Shown: piece after piece, positions 33,895 through 44,778 of the stretch
How the letters are laid out: each line of letters begins with the position of its first letter
Numbering within the stretch: the stretch's first letter is position 1
Source of the DNA: Treponema socranskii subsp. buccale
GTDB taxonomy: Bacteria > Spirochaetota > Spirochaetia > Treponematales > Treponemataceae
NCBI RefSeq assembly: GCF_024181585.1
Contig: NZ_CP054258.1
Location: 124,001 to 188,000, forward strand
Length of the DNA: 64,000 bases
Reading direction: 5' to 3'
The notes under the pieces: model-generated
Told to the model about the DNA's origin: nothing
What the model saw: only the letters and a program-made list of their open reading frames with translations
Databases searched by the model: none
Program-made: the position numbers and the translations under genes

Positions 33895-34635
33895 ATGCGG
33901 ATATTGATAAGTTCTGACATACATGCAAACATATTGGCATGCGAAGCGTTGGCAAAAATATATGCGCGCGAAAAATGCGATTTGCACATAACGCTGGGAG
34001 ATGCCGTTGATTTGGGGCCGTGGCCGAAAGAAACGCTGGAATTTATTAAGAGAGAAAAAACGGTTTATCTGAAAGGCAATCACGAAGAATATAACTGTTC
34101 GATAGGGCTCGGACCCGAATTGAAAAAGAGCATAGGAAAATCGGAAGCTGAACACTATCGATGGACAAAAGAGCAAATAGGCATCGACAACGTACGTTAT
34201 ATTGAAAAGCTTCCCTACAAATATCATATCGAAATCGGAAAATATAATCTGTATTTTCAGCATTTCTTTTTGGAAAACGGAATAATTTCCGAATACAATG
34301 TATTCGAATACGGTATTGACGGACTTGATCTCGATCGCGTATTCGGAATCGAACCGAAGAAAAATAATGTGATTTTTTTCGGCCACTTACATAAAGCATT
34401 CCTAACGGAGAAAATAAATACATATATAAGCGTAGGATCTGCGGGCTGCGACGGAAAATATTCAAAAGGAAAATTAGCCGATATTATAGAAATCGATAAA
34501 AACGCATATACGATAAAACCGATCGAGTTGGAATGGAATACAAAAACGGTTATTAATGAAATTGAAAACAGGAATATGCCCGATAAAGATGCAATCGAAG
34601 AATATTTTTTTAATGGAGGAAACGCTGCGACGTAA
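33895..34635 (+). CDS. Calcineurin-like metallophosphoesterase
   Basis: 246 aa. Metal ligands are present in order: ISSDIHAN (Asp, His), LGDAVDLG (Asp), KGNHEEY (Asn, His), QHFFLEN and FFGHLHKAF (His pair). The YfcE/MJ0936-like core is followed by a C-terminal extension. It should hydrolyse a phosphodiester or phosphomonoester; substrate unknown. GGAG lies 7 bp before the ATG. The gene is more AT-rich than its neighbours, which hints at transfer. Confidence 0.88.
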   Translation: MRILISSDIHANILACEALAKIYAREKCDLHITLGDAVDLGPWPKETLEFIKREKTVYLKGNHEEYNCSIGLGPELKKSIGKSEAEHYRWTKEQIGIDNVRYIEKLPYKYHIEIGKYNLYFQHFFLENGIISEYNVFEYGIDGLDLDRVFGIEPKKNNVIFFGHLHKAFLTEKINTYISVGSAGCDGKYSKGKLADIIEIDKNAYTIKPIELEWNTKTVINEIENRNMPDKDAIEEYFFNGGNAAT

Positions 34636-34639
34636 CGCT

Positions 34640-34743
34640 TTTATGACGGAAGCATAGCGGCAGCGACCGGTAAATCGCTTGATTTTTTTGCCGACAAAGG
34701 CTATAACGTGAATATGAAAACTGCAGGCGATGTAAACGCTTTT
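34640..34743 (+). pseudogene. Possible decayed coding remnant
   Basis: A short open stretch without a start codon or ribosome-binding site (FYDGSIAAATGKSLDFF, then ADKGYNV) shows coding-like composition between the phosphoesterase stop and a terminator. I do not recognise the parent family. It may be chance. Confidence 0.2.
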
Positions 34744-34772
34744 GTGCAAAAGGGGTTTGCATCGTTTTTTTT
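34744..34772 (+). terminator. Terminator before glnN
   Basis: Hairpin TGCAAA-AGGGG-TTTGCA followed by TCG and eight T. Confidence 0.7.
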
Positions 34773-34808
34773 ATTTTTAAAGTGCGGGATAAAACGCCGG
34801 AGGACTGT

Positions 34809-36899
<2,091 letters not shown>

Positions 36900-36938
36900 C
36901 GGGGACGAACCGCTGAAATCGAAAAAACAAAAAAAACC

Positions 36939-36967
36939 TTGCGTTATTTGAAAACTCGATTTATACT
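36939..36967 (+). promoter_or_regulatory. Promoter of the liv-dha operon
   Basis: TTGCGT, 17-bp spacer, TATACT; predicted start near 36974, immediately before a perfect palindrome. Confidence 0.65.
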
Positions 36968-36976
36968 TATAAGGTA

Positions 36977-37005
36977 TTTGTAAGATATTACTGGTATCTT
37001 ACAAA
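36977..37005 (+). promoter_or_regulatory. Operator or 5' stem-loop of the liv-dha operon
   Basis: Perfect 11-bp inverted repeat TTTGTAAGATA / TATCTTACAAA around TTACTGG. It starts about 3 bp after the predicted transcription start, so it can serve as a repressor site (the operon ends with a GntR gene) or as a 5'-terminal RNA hairpin. The same 7-nt spacer pattern occurs at 63167-63197. Confidence 0.6.
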
Positions 37006-37051
37006 CCGCATAAAACCGGATATTTCAGTGAAAGAATTACGGAGGTACAAT

Positions 37052-38194
37052 GTGAAAAAACTGATTGTCGCTTTAACGGCTGTATTTTTATGTGCCGTCG
37101 CTGTATGGGCGCTGGGGTCTTCCGACAGCGATTCCATTCAAATCGGCGTATTGGCGCCTCTTACCGGAACGAATGCCGAATACGGTAAAGGATTTCAAGT
37201 CGGAGGGCAGATGGCCGTCGACGAAATCAATGCAAAGGGCGGTGTTCACGGACGGAAATTAAATCTCGTTATAAAAGATTCGAAAGGCGACCAAAAGGAA
37301 AGTTCCGACCTCGCGCGGCAACTCGGTGACGACGACAGAATCCTCGCGATTATGGGCGATTTTACGAGCGGCTGCTGTATGGCAAACGCTCCGATCGTCG
37401 ATGAAGCCGGTATCGTGCAGCTTTCGCCGACGGCGTCGAATCCGACCTATGCGGGTATGAGCGATTGGTGTTTCAGCATTATGGGACGGCAGGACGGTGA
37501 GGCGCCGTTTTTTGCACGGTACATTTTGAAAAAATATATGGGCGTAAAGAAAGTCGGTGTCATCTATATCAACAGCGATTGGGGTATGTCCGCATTCGAC
37601 AATTTCAAAAAAGAAGCGAAACTTGTCGGGCTCGATATCGTTGCGGATGTAAGTTATGTCCAGGATGAAAAAGATTTTTCTTCTCTCATTACGCGTCTGC
37701 GCTCCGCCCGTCCGGAAGTCGTACTCATTATGGATCAGGGCGCTGTTCCGCAGGTTATCAATCAGATCCGTGCATCCGGATGGAATATTCCTCTGACGAC
37801 GCTCGGGCCGGGAACTTCGGAACAGCTTATCAATTTGACGAAAGAAAATTCCGAAGGGCTTTTGCTTTCGACGCCGTTTTTCTTCGATCCTGCCGATCCG
37901 CGGCTTACCGCATGGAAAAACGAGTTTACAAAAAAATCCGGATTCCAGCCGACCGTTCACCCCGCCTGTGCATACGATTGCATATACCTCCTCGCGGATG
38001 CGATCGCGCGCTGTCCTCCCGATAAAATCACGCGGAAAGCGATTCGCGATAACCTCGCTTCCGGCAATTTTACGGGAATTACCGGGCCTCTTAAATTCAA
38101 CCCTGCCGGCGATATCACTCGCGTGTATATGATTTGCGCGGTCGAAAAAGGACAGTACGTAGTTAAAGCCGGATTCGATTATTCTAAAAAATAA
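37052..38194 (+). CDS. livK: Branched-chain-amino-acid-type ABC transporter substrate-binding protein
   Basis: 380 aa with GTG start at 37052, set by GGAGGT 5 bp upstream. A signal peptide (VKKLIVALTAVFLCAVAVWALG) precedes a type 1 periplasmic binding fold: IQIGVLAPLTGTNAEYGKG, LSPTASNPTYA, VIYINSDWGMS. It captures the solute for LivHMGF. Binding proteins of this class take amino acids but also amides, urea and aromatic compounds; the kinase and Fe-S enzyme in the same operon argue for a catabolic substrate. Confidence 0.9.
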   Translation: MKKLIVALTAVFLCAVAVWALGSSDSDSIQIGVLAPLTGTNAEYGKGFQVGGQMAVDEINAKGGVHGRKLNLVIKDSKGDQKESSDLARQLGDDDRILAIMGDFTSGCCMANAPIVDEAGIVQLSPTASNPTYAGMSDWCFSIMGRQDGEAPFFARYILKKYMGVKKVGVIYINSDWGMSAFDNFKKEAKLVGLDIVADVSYVQDEKDFSSLITRLRSARPEVVLIMDQGAVPQVINQIRASGWNIPLTTLGPGTSEQLINLTKENSEGLLLSTPFFFDPADPRLTAWKNEFTKKSGFQPTVHPACAYDCIYLLADAIARCPPDKITRKAIRDNLASGNFTGITGPLKFNPAGDITRVYMICAVEKGQYVVKAGFDYSKK

Positions 38195-38267
38195 TTAATA
38201 AAATATAATATCGGCGGCCGATTTTATTCGACCGCCGGCTTACAGCGATTCAAGGGAAGCCCGGTTT

Positions 38268-39143
38268 ATGGAATACTTTTTAAATCACCTGATAAACGGA
38301 TTATGTCAGGGAGCTGTTTACGCGCTTATGGCTATCGGTTATTCGGTAGTCGTCGGCGTCGTCGGCATGGTTACATTTACGCACGGCGAAGTGATTATGA
38401 TAGGCTCGTTTGCGGCTTTTTATGCGTTCGAACTTTGCGGAAACAATATCGTACTCGGTATCATATCGAGTTTTGCCGCTTCATGGCTGCTCGGCATCCT
38501 CGTATATAAAATCTGCTATGAGAATTTTTTTACGGCGCCGCGGCATATTTCTCTGCTGTGTACGATAGGCTTTTCGATGCTTATTAAAAATCTGGCGCAG
38601 ATTATATTCGGACCGAATCAAAAACCGATGCTCGACGTCATCGAGCCGCGATTTTTTAAAATCGGTACCGTTCAAATATCACAGGTACAGTTATTGATCA
38701 TGATAACCGTCATCCTGCTCGCCGCTGCGCTGTCGTTTTTGTTTACCCGTACGAAATTCGGTATCAAGCTTAAAGCGGTCAGTCAGGATAAAACGGCTTC
38801 ATACATGATGGGCATCAATGTAAAGCGTATGGCGATGCTCGGAAATTGTCTGGGCTGCGGACTCGGCGGTATTGCGGGGCTTTTGTCGAGCATCTATTAT
38901 CAAATGCTGCAGGCGACGATGGGCGGTTCAATGGGTATGAAAGCGTTTTCGTCGTCGGTGCTCGGCGGTTTGACCGACGTGCGGTTTTCCGCGCTCGGAG
39001 GATTGTGTATTGGCATAATCGAAAATTTCGGCATCATGATTTCATCGGCAAGCTTCCGCGATATATTCGCATTCGGATTTTTAATAGCCGTTTTAATTAT
39101 TAAGCCGACGGGATTCGTTTCAAAACGCGGAGTAAAAGTATGA
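38268..39143 (+). CDS. livH: Branched-chain-type ABC transporter permease (LivH)
   Basis: 291 aa with about eight membrane segments; NGLCQGAVYALMAIGYSVVVGV and the EAA-like loop GLGGIAGLLSS, then SSVLGGLTDVRFSALGGL, mark LivH. Overlaps livM by 4 bp, so translation is coupled. Confidence 0.92.
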   Translation: MEYFLNHLINGLCQGAVYALMAIGYSVVVGVVGMVTFTHGEVIMIGSFAAFYAFELCGNNIVLGIISSFAASWLLGILVYKICYENFFTAPRHISLLCTIGFSMLIKNLAQIIFGPNQKPMLDVIEPRFFKIGTVQISQVQLLIMITVILLAAALSFLFTRTKFGIKLKAVSQDKTASYMMGINVKRMAMLGNCLGCGLGGIAGLLSSIYYQMLQATMGGSMGMKAFSSSVLGGLTDVRFSALGGLCIGIIENFGIMISSASFRDIFAFGFLIAVLIIKPTGFVSKRGVKV

Positions 39144-40195
39144 GTGCGGTCGTCGATACATTATATTCCGTAAATGCCTGGTGCAAAAAGCATGTTATCG
39201 TCACTGCCGCCGTTCTCATTGCGGTGATGCTCGCTCTGCCGCAGATCTACGGCAAAAGCTATTTTATGGGCGTTATGTGCCGTATCTGCCTGTATGCGCT
39301 GCTCGCCGGAGCGCTGAATATCATCAACGGTTACAGCGGTATGACCTGTCTCGGTGCGGCGGGTTTCTTTTGTGTCGGTGCCTACACGGAAGCGATTCTC
39401 TCAACCCGCGCCGCATGGAATTTTTGGCTCGCTCTTCCGGTCGCCGGTATCGTTACGGCTGTGATCGGGCTGCTCGTTGCGCTTCCGACGCTTAAAATGA
39501 GCGGTATCTATCTGTCGATCGTAACGCTCGGTTTTTCCGAAATCGCACGTCTTATTGCGCTCAACTGGACGGCTCTTACCGGCGGTGCGCTCGGTATAAA
39601 AGGTATTCCGATTCCGCAGTTTTTCGGCATTGCGATCAGAAACCCGCGTCGTTACTATTATGTATTTTTGGGATTTGCGATTTTATTTTTGTTCGTATCG
39701 CACCGCGTTATCAATTCGCGGATCGGGCGGGCGTGGATGTCGATACGCGAGAACGAACTTGCCGCAAAGAGCCTCGGTGTGGATTCTTCTCGGTACAAAA
39801 TTTCGAATTTTATGTACGGCGCGTTTTGGATCGGCGTTGCCGGCGCAATATACGCTCCCTATGTCCGCTTTATCGATTCGACGTATTTTACGCTCGATGA
39901 AGGATGGAATATCCTGTCCATGGTGATTATCGGCGGTCAGGGGACGCTCGTCGGTCCCGTCGTCGGATCGATAATCGTCAACTTCCTTACCGAAGTGCTG
40001 CGGCCGATCGGACAGTGGCGGCTCGTCGCATACGCGCTTTTGATAATCATTATGATGTGGTTCCGTCCGCAGGGACTTGTCGGTGCTTCAGCCGTTGCCG
40101 GGAATCTCAGCCTGCGCCGTTTTGTAAAGAGAGCGAGGAAGGCAGGGAAGACAAAAGGCTCTGACGGAAAACGCGATACGGAGGTCTCGAAATGA
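39140..40195 (+). CDS. livM: Branched-chain-type ABC transporter permease (LivM)
   Basis: 351 aa, eight to ten membrane segments. GYSGMTCLGAAGFFCVGAY, the EAA loop ENELAAKSLGVD and GGQGTLVGPVVGSIIV identify LivM. It ends in a basic tail (RRFVKRARKAGKTKG). Overlaps both neighbours by 4 bp. Confidence 0.92.
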   Translation: MSAVVDTLYSVNAWCKKHVIVTAAVLIAVMLALPQIYGKSYFMGVMCRICLYALLAGALNIINGYSGMTCLGAAGFFCVGAYTEAILSTRAAWNFWLALPVAGIVTAVIGLLVALPTLKMSGIYLSIVTLGFSEIARLIALNWTALTGGALGIKGIPIPQFFGIAIRNPRRYYYVFLGFAILFLFVSHRVINSRIGRAWMSIRENELAAKSLGVDSSRYKISNFMYGAFWIGVAGAIYAPYVRFIDSTYFTLDEGWNILSMVIIGGQGTLVGPVVGSIIVNFLTEVLRPIGQWRLVAYALLIIIMMWFRPQGLVGASAVAGNLSLRRFVKRARKAGKTKGSDGKRDTEVSK

Positions 40196-40989
40196 ATACT
40201 CCTGTCTTAAAAGCGGAAAACGTGTGTAAATATTACGGCGGTCTTAAAGCCGTGGAAAAAGTCAGCATGGAAATCGGCGCCGGAGATATTTTCGGCATCA
40301 TCGGACCGAACGGTGCGGGCAAAACGACGTTTTTCAACGTGTGCTCGGGAATGGATTATCCGACGTCCGGTAAAATCCTGTTCTGCGGCGAAGACGTTAC
40401 CGGCATGAAACCCGAACGCGTCGCGGCGAAGGGAATGGCGCGCACCTTTCAAAATATCATGCTGTTTCGCTTTATGTCCGTTTTGGAAAATATTAAAATC
40501 GGATTTCATCTTCAACTGAAAACGGGATTTGCGGATGCGATTATCCGGGATAAAACGTATAAAAACGACGAAGAATTTGCCGCGCAAAAAGGTCTTGAAA
40601 TTCTTTCGATGATCGGTCTTGAAGCGTATGCCGATACGCTTGCGGGCAATTTGCCGTACGGTATTCAGCGCAAAGTCGAAATTGCACGTGCGCTTGCACT
40701 GAATCCGAAAATTCTTTTGCTCGATGAACCGGCTGCCGGTATGAATCCGAACGAAACGAAATCGCTTTCGGAATTTATTATTAAACTCAACAATTTGGGA
40801 TACACGATTGCGGTCATCGAACATGATATGAAATTCGTTATGGGAACATGCAAAAAAATTCTCGTGCTCAATTTCGGACAAAAGATATGCGAAGGCACTC
40901 CCGATGTCGTAAAAAACGATAAAGAAGTGCGCGAAGCGTATTTCGGTAAAGGTCTTTTGACAGGGGAGGCGCCGTATGCTCAGCATTAA
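40192..40989 (+). CDS. livG: Branched-chain-type ABC transporter ATP-binding protein (LivG)
   Basis: 265 aa. Walker A GPNGAGKTT, Walker B ILLLDEPAAGMNP, H-loop VIEHDM. The signature region reads NLPYGIQRKVEIARAL; LivG proteins normally have LSYGQQR, so this is near normal. GMARTFQNIMLF is typical. Overlaps livM by 4 bp and livF by 14 bp. Confidence 0.94.
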   Translation: MNTPVLKAENVCKYYGGLKAVEKVSMEIGAGDIFGIIGPNGAGKTTFFNVCSGMDYPTSGKILFCGEDVTGMKPERVAAKGMARTFQNIMLFRFMSVLENIKIGFHLQLKTGFADAIIRDKTYKNDEEFAAQKGLEILSMIGLEAYADTLAGNLPYGIQRKVEIARALALNPKILLLDEPAAGMNPNETKSLSEFIIKLNNLGYTIAVIEHDMKFVMGTCKKILVLNFGQKICEGTPDVVKNDKEVREAYFGKGLLTGEAPYAQH

Positions 40990-41686
40990 AAACTTAAGCG
41001 TCAATTACGGCAGTATATCCGCGCTCCGAGACGAAAATATCGAAGTGCGAAGCGGAGAACTCGTAACGCTTATCGGCGGAAACGGCGCCGGCAAAACGAG
41101 TACGCTCATGGCGATTTCAAATCTCGTGCCGAAATCGGGCGGAACGATTATGTTCAAAGGCAAGGATATCACGAACCTCGCTCCCGATAAAATCGTCAAA
41201 ATGGGACTCGCGCATATTCCCGAAGGACGTAGAATCTTTCCGGCGCTTACCGTTTACGAAAATCTTGTCACGGGTACGATGGGAAATCCGTCCATTAAAA
41301 ATAAAGATATACCGCTTCTCATCGAAGAACAGTATGCGCTTTTCCCGCGCTTAAAAGAGCGCGAAAAGCAGGCGGGCGGTTCGCTTTCCGGAGGAGAACA
41401 ACAGATGCTCGCCATCGCGCGGGGACTTATGCTCAAGCCCGATATCATCATGCTCGACGAACCGTCGCTGGGACTTGCGCCGATTATCGTCGAAGAAATT
41501 TTCGAACTGCTCGCAAAATTGAAAGCAGGCGGCAAAACGATTTTACTGATCGAACAGAATGCATCGATGGCTTTGTCGATCGCCGACCGCGGCTATGTTC
41601 TTGCGACTGGTGAAGTAATCATGGAGGGAACCGGAAAGGAACTGCTTTCCGATCCGCAAGTGATTAAAGCGTATTTGGGCGGATAA
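40976..41686 (+). CDS. livF: Branched-chain-type ABC transporter ATP-binding protein (LivF)
   Basis: 236 aa. Walker A GGNGAGKTS, signature LSGGEQQMLAIARGL, Walker B IIMLDEPSLGLAP, H-loop IEQNA. Second ATPase of the importer. The operon continues 62 bp downstream with the kinase subunit gene. Confidence 0.94.
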   Translation: MLSIKNLSVNYGSISALRDENIEVRSGELVTLIGGNGAGKTSTLMAISNLVPKSGGTIMFKGKDITNLAPDKIVKMGLAHIPEGRRIFPALTVYENLVTGTMGNPSIKNKDIPLLIEEQYALFPRLKEREKQAGGSLSGGEQQMLAIARGLMLKPDIIMLDEPSLGLAPIIVEEIFELLAKLKAGGKTILLIEQNASMALSIADRGYVLATGEVIMEGTGKELLSDPQVIKAYLGG

Positions 41687-41748
41687 TCGTGATATAATCG
41701 ATTGTCCGCAATATAAATTATTAAATCAATATCAATATGGGGGTATGT

Positions 41749-42756
41749 ATGAAAAAGATTATTAACAAACCGGAAGACTTTGTAAACGAAATGATGGAAG
41801 GCATCGAACTTGCATACGGCGACAGAGTGCATTTTCTCGACGGCGACTGCCGTGTGCTCGTTTCGGGTTATCCCGTAAAAGACGGCAAAGTCGGTATCGT
41901 GACGGCCGGAGGCAGCGGGCACTTGCCGGTGTTTTTGGGCTATGTCGGAAGCGGTATGCTTGACGGCTGCGCGATCGGTAACGTGTTCGCTTCTCCGTCA
42001 TCGCAGAAGATGGCGAATATGATTAAAGCGTGCGACCGCGGCAGCGGCGTTTTGTGCCTCTACGGAAACTACGGCGGCGATAAAATGAATTTCGACATGG
42101 CCTGCGAAATGGTCGACATGGACGATATCAAAACGAAAACCGTACTCGTGTGCGACGACGTCGCTTCGAGCGCAAAAGAAACGGCGGCAAAGCGCCGCGG
42201 TGTTGCGGGTATGGTGTATGCGTTTAAAGTTGCCGGTGCGGCCGCCGATAAAATGATGTCGCTCGATGAAGTCGCTTCCGTTGCGGAAAAAGCGCTTGCA
42301 AATATCAGAACGATGGGTGTCGCGCTTTCCCCGTGCATCGTTCCGGAAGTCGGAAAGCCGACGTTTTCCATCAATGACGATGAAATCGAAGTAGGTATGG
42401 GCATTCACGGCGAGCCGGGAATCGAAGTGCGCAAGATGATGACGGCCGATGAAGTCGCAAAGGTTATCCTCGACAAAATCATTGCCGATATGCCCCTCGC
42501 TTCCGGCGACAAAGTTTCCGTTATGGTAAACGGACTCGGTGCGACGCCGCTTGAAGAGCAGCTCATCGTCTATCGTTCGGTTGCAAAGATGCTCGCTTCT
42601 AAAAACGTAAGCGTTTTTATGCCGCACATCGGAGAATTTGCGACATCTATGGAGATGGCCGGCCTGTCGATCACCGTATTCAAGCTCGATTCGCAGCTTG
42701 AAGAATTGCTCCGCGCCCCGGCATCGACACCGTTTTATACGAATGAAAACAAATAG
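41749..42756 (+). CDS. dhaK: DhaK-type dihydroxyacetone kinase subunit
   Basis: 335 aa from ATG 41749, with GGGGGT upstream. GGSGHLPVFLGYVGSGMLD, LYGNYGGDKMNFDMA and the His that binds the substrate carbonyl covalently in GMGIHGEPGIE are those of DhaK. DhaK holds dihydroxyacetone or a related keto-sugar as a hemiaminal, and DhaL transfers phosphate. No DhaM phosphotransferase gene follows, so phosphate may come from ATP directly, as in bipartite ATP-dependent kinases. Linkage to an importer suggests a substrate other than plain dihydroxyacetone. Confidence 0.9.
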   Translation: MKKIINKPEDFVNEMMEGIELAYGDRVHFLDGDCRVLVSGYPVKDGKVGIVTAGGSGHLPVFLGYVGSGMLDGCAIGNVFASPSSQKMANMIKACDRGSGVLCLYGNYGGDKMNFDMACEMVDMDDIKTKTVLVCDDVASSAKETAAKRRGVAGMVYAFKVAGAAADKMMSLDEVASVAEKALANIRTMGVALSPCIVPEVGKPTFSINDDEIEVGMGIHGEPGIEVRKMMTADEVAKVILDKIIADMPLASGDKVSVMVNGLGATPLEEQLIVYRSVAKMLASKNVSVFMPHIGEFATSMEMAGLSITVFKLDSQLEELLRAPASTPFYTNENK

Positions 42757-42792
42757 TTATTATTTAAAATAATGTATAAAAAATGGAGGATA

Positions 42793-42820
42793 CTGCCTGA
42801 AAATTTCAGCTTTCGGGCAG
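42793..42820 (+). repeat. Hairpin between dhaK and dhaL
   Basis: CTGCCTGAAA paired with TTTCGGGCAG around ATTTCAGC. It resembles the first hairpin of the 141-bp repeats (shared TTCAG and GGGCAGC) and may be a degraded relative that modulates the dhaK:dhaL ratio. Confidence 0.5.
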
Positions 42821-42856
42821 CCCTGTTTATTAATTATTAATATACGGAGATCTCGT

Positions 42857-43480
42857 ATGAATGCGAAAGATGTAAAAGGTGCATGTAAAATTATAAGCGA
42901 TGTGATGACGAAAAATAAAGATTATCTCATTCAACTTGACCAGCAAAACGGCGACGGCGATTTGGGCATTTCCATGAGCGAAGGTTATAAAGCGGTAAGT
43001 GATTTTCTCGACACCTCCGATGAAACGGACTTGGGAAAATTATTTATGAAAATGGGGATGACGTTTAACGAAAAGGCGCCGTCGTCGCTCGGGACGATTA
43101 CGTCGATCGGCATTATGGGTATGGCGAAAGCGATGCGCGGCAAAACGGATATCGATTTGGCGGAAACGAGTGCCGCATTTAAAGCGGGGATCGATGCGAT
43201 CAGCGAAAAATGCGGATCGAAAGCCGGAGAAAAAACGATTATGGACGCCTTTATTCCCGCAGTCGACGAACTTGAAAAGCACAGTGCCGACGGTGAAAAA
43301 AAAGCGTTCGAAGCTGCCGCCGCCGCTGCCGCAAAGGGTTCGGAAAATACGAAAAATATGAAAGCGGTACACGGACGTGCGGCATACTACGCGGAAAAAA
43401 GCATCGGCGTTCTCGACGGCGGTTCGGTCGTCGGTAAACTCTTGTTTGAAGCGATAAATACGTATTGGCAAGGAAAATAA
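42857..43480 (+). CDS. dhaL: DhaL-type dihydroxyacetone kinase ADP/ATP-binding subunit
   Basis: 207 aa. The Asp-rich metal-nucleotide site DQQNGDGDLGISM (residues about 28-40), the APSSLGT loop and GEKTIMDAF, then KAVHGRAAYYAEKSIG and DGGSVV, are all DhaL features. CGGAGATCT precedes the ATG. It works with DhaK; stop is 4 bp before the next gene. Confidence 0.9.
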   Translation: MNAKDVKGACKIISDVMTKNKDYLIQLDQQNGDGDLGISMSEGYKAVSDFLDTSDETDLGKLFMKMGMTFNEKAPSSLGTITSIGIMGMAKAMRGKTDIDLAETSAAFKAGIDAISEKCGSKAGEKTIMDAFIPAVDELEKHSADGEKKAFEAAAAAAAKGSENTKNMKAVHGRAAYYAEKSIGVLDGGSVVGKLLFEAINTYWQGK

Positions 43481-43484
43481 TTAT

Positions 43485-44768
43485 ATGGATAAAAAGATAT
43501 ACGATGCATACGTCGCAATCTTAAAAACGGAACTCGTACCCGCGCTCGGCTGTACCGAGCCGATCGCCATCGCGTTTGCGGCGGCAAAAGCGCGCGACGT
43601 GCTCGGGAGTTTTCCCGAAACGATACGGGTCGAAGCGAGCGGTAATATCGTCAAAAACGTGCAGGGCGTAACCGTTCCGAACTCCGGCGGCATGAAAGGA
43701 ATCGATGTGGCGGCGACGCTCGGTGCTGTCGGCGGCGACGCTGAAATCGGTTTGGAAGTGCTTTCGAAAATCACCGAAGAGCAGATTAAAAAAACGAAAG
43801 AGCTTGTCGATTCGGGGTTTTGCAAGTGCAGTCTTGTCGACGGCAAAGACAATCTTTATATCCGCGTAACGGCAAAAAAAGGTGACGATACGGCGATCGT
43901 CATCGTATCCGAAAAGCACACGAATATTTCATATATTGAAAAAAACGGAAAAGTAATAATCGATGCGCAATCGCCCGCAGCAAAAGCCGACACGGGAACG
44001 CAAGCGGACAAATCGCTGCTTGCGGTAAAAGATATCATCGATTTTGCGAATGAAGTGAATATCGAAGACGTGCGCGCCGTGATTGAACGGCAGATCGAAT
44101 ATAATACCGCCATATCGCAAGAAGGGCTTGCGCGCGAATACGGAGCGAGGATCGGACGCACGCTTGAAAAGCTGTACGACAAAAACGATGTACGCGTGCG
44201 CGCTCGTGCTGCCGCCGCGGCGGGAAGCGATGCGCGTATGAGCGGATGTCCGCTGCCGGTCGTCATAAACAGCGGAAGCGGCAATCAGGGAATGACGGTA
44301 TCGCTGCCGGTCATCGAATATGCGAAAGAGTGGCATGTGCCGCACGACAAGCTTATCCGTGCGCTTGTTTTGGCAAATCTCATGGCGCTTTTGCAAAAGC
44401 GTTATATCGGCAGCTTGAGCGCGTTTTGCGGAGCGGTGTGCGCGGCGACCGGAGCCGGCTGCGGCATAACCTATCTGCACGGCGGCGGAGAAGATGCCAT
44501 TACGCGTACGATTACGAATACGCTCGGCGATGTCGGCGGTATCGTATGTGACGGCGCAAAGCCTTCGTGTGCGGCAAAGATCGCATCGGCGGTGGATGCG
44601 GCGATTCTCGGTTTCGAACTCGGTTCCGAAGAGGGTATCGCATTCCAAAAGGGTGAGGGTCTGGTTAAAGGGTCGGCTGAAGAAACGATACGGAGCTTCG
44701 GCCGCGTAGGCCGCGACGGTATGCGTTCAACCGATACGGAAATATTGCATATCATGCTCGAAAAATAA
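43485..44768 (+). CDS. CyuA/UPF0597-family Fe-S L-cysteine desulfidase or serine-dehydratase-like enzyme
   Basis: 427 aa. ALGCTEPIAIAFAAAKA with a conserved Cys, GMKGI.VAATLGA, SGSGNQGM, FCGAVCAATGAGCGI and DGAKPSCAAKIA define the family; three cysteines can hold a [4Fe-4S] cluster in which the fourth iron site binds substrate. Known members release sulfide from L-cysteine or dehydrate serine-like compounds. Here it is linked to an importer and a three- or four-carbon kinase, so the real substrate may be another hydroxy- or thio-amino acid. Tightly spaced after dhaL. Confidence 0.88.
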   Translation: MDKKIYDAYVAILKTELVPALGCTEPIAIAFAAAKARDVLGSFPETIRVEASGNIVKNVQGVTVPNSGGMKGIDVAATLGAVGGDAEIGLEVLSKITEEQIKKTKELVDSGFCKCSLVDGKDNLYIRVTAKKGDDTAIVIVSEKHTNISYIEKNGKVIIDAQSPAAKADTGTQADKSLLAVKDIIDFANEVNIEDVRAVIERQIEYNTAISQEGLAREYGARIGRTLEKLYDKNDVRVRARAAAAAGSDARMSGCPLPVVINSGSGNQGMTVSLPVIEYAKEWHVPHDKLIRALVLANLMALLQKRYIGSLSAFCGAVCAATGAGCGITYLHGGGEDAITRTITNTLGDVGGIVCDGAKPSCAAKIASAVDAAILGFELGSEEGIAFQKGEGLVKGSAEETIRSFGRVGRDGMRSTDTEILHIMLEK

Positions 44769-44778
44769 GGCACATGTC

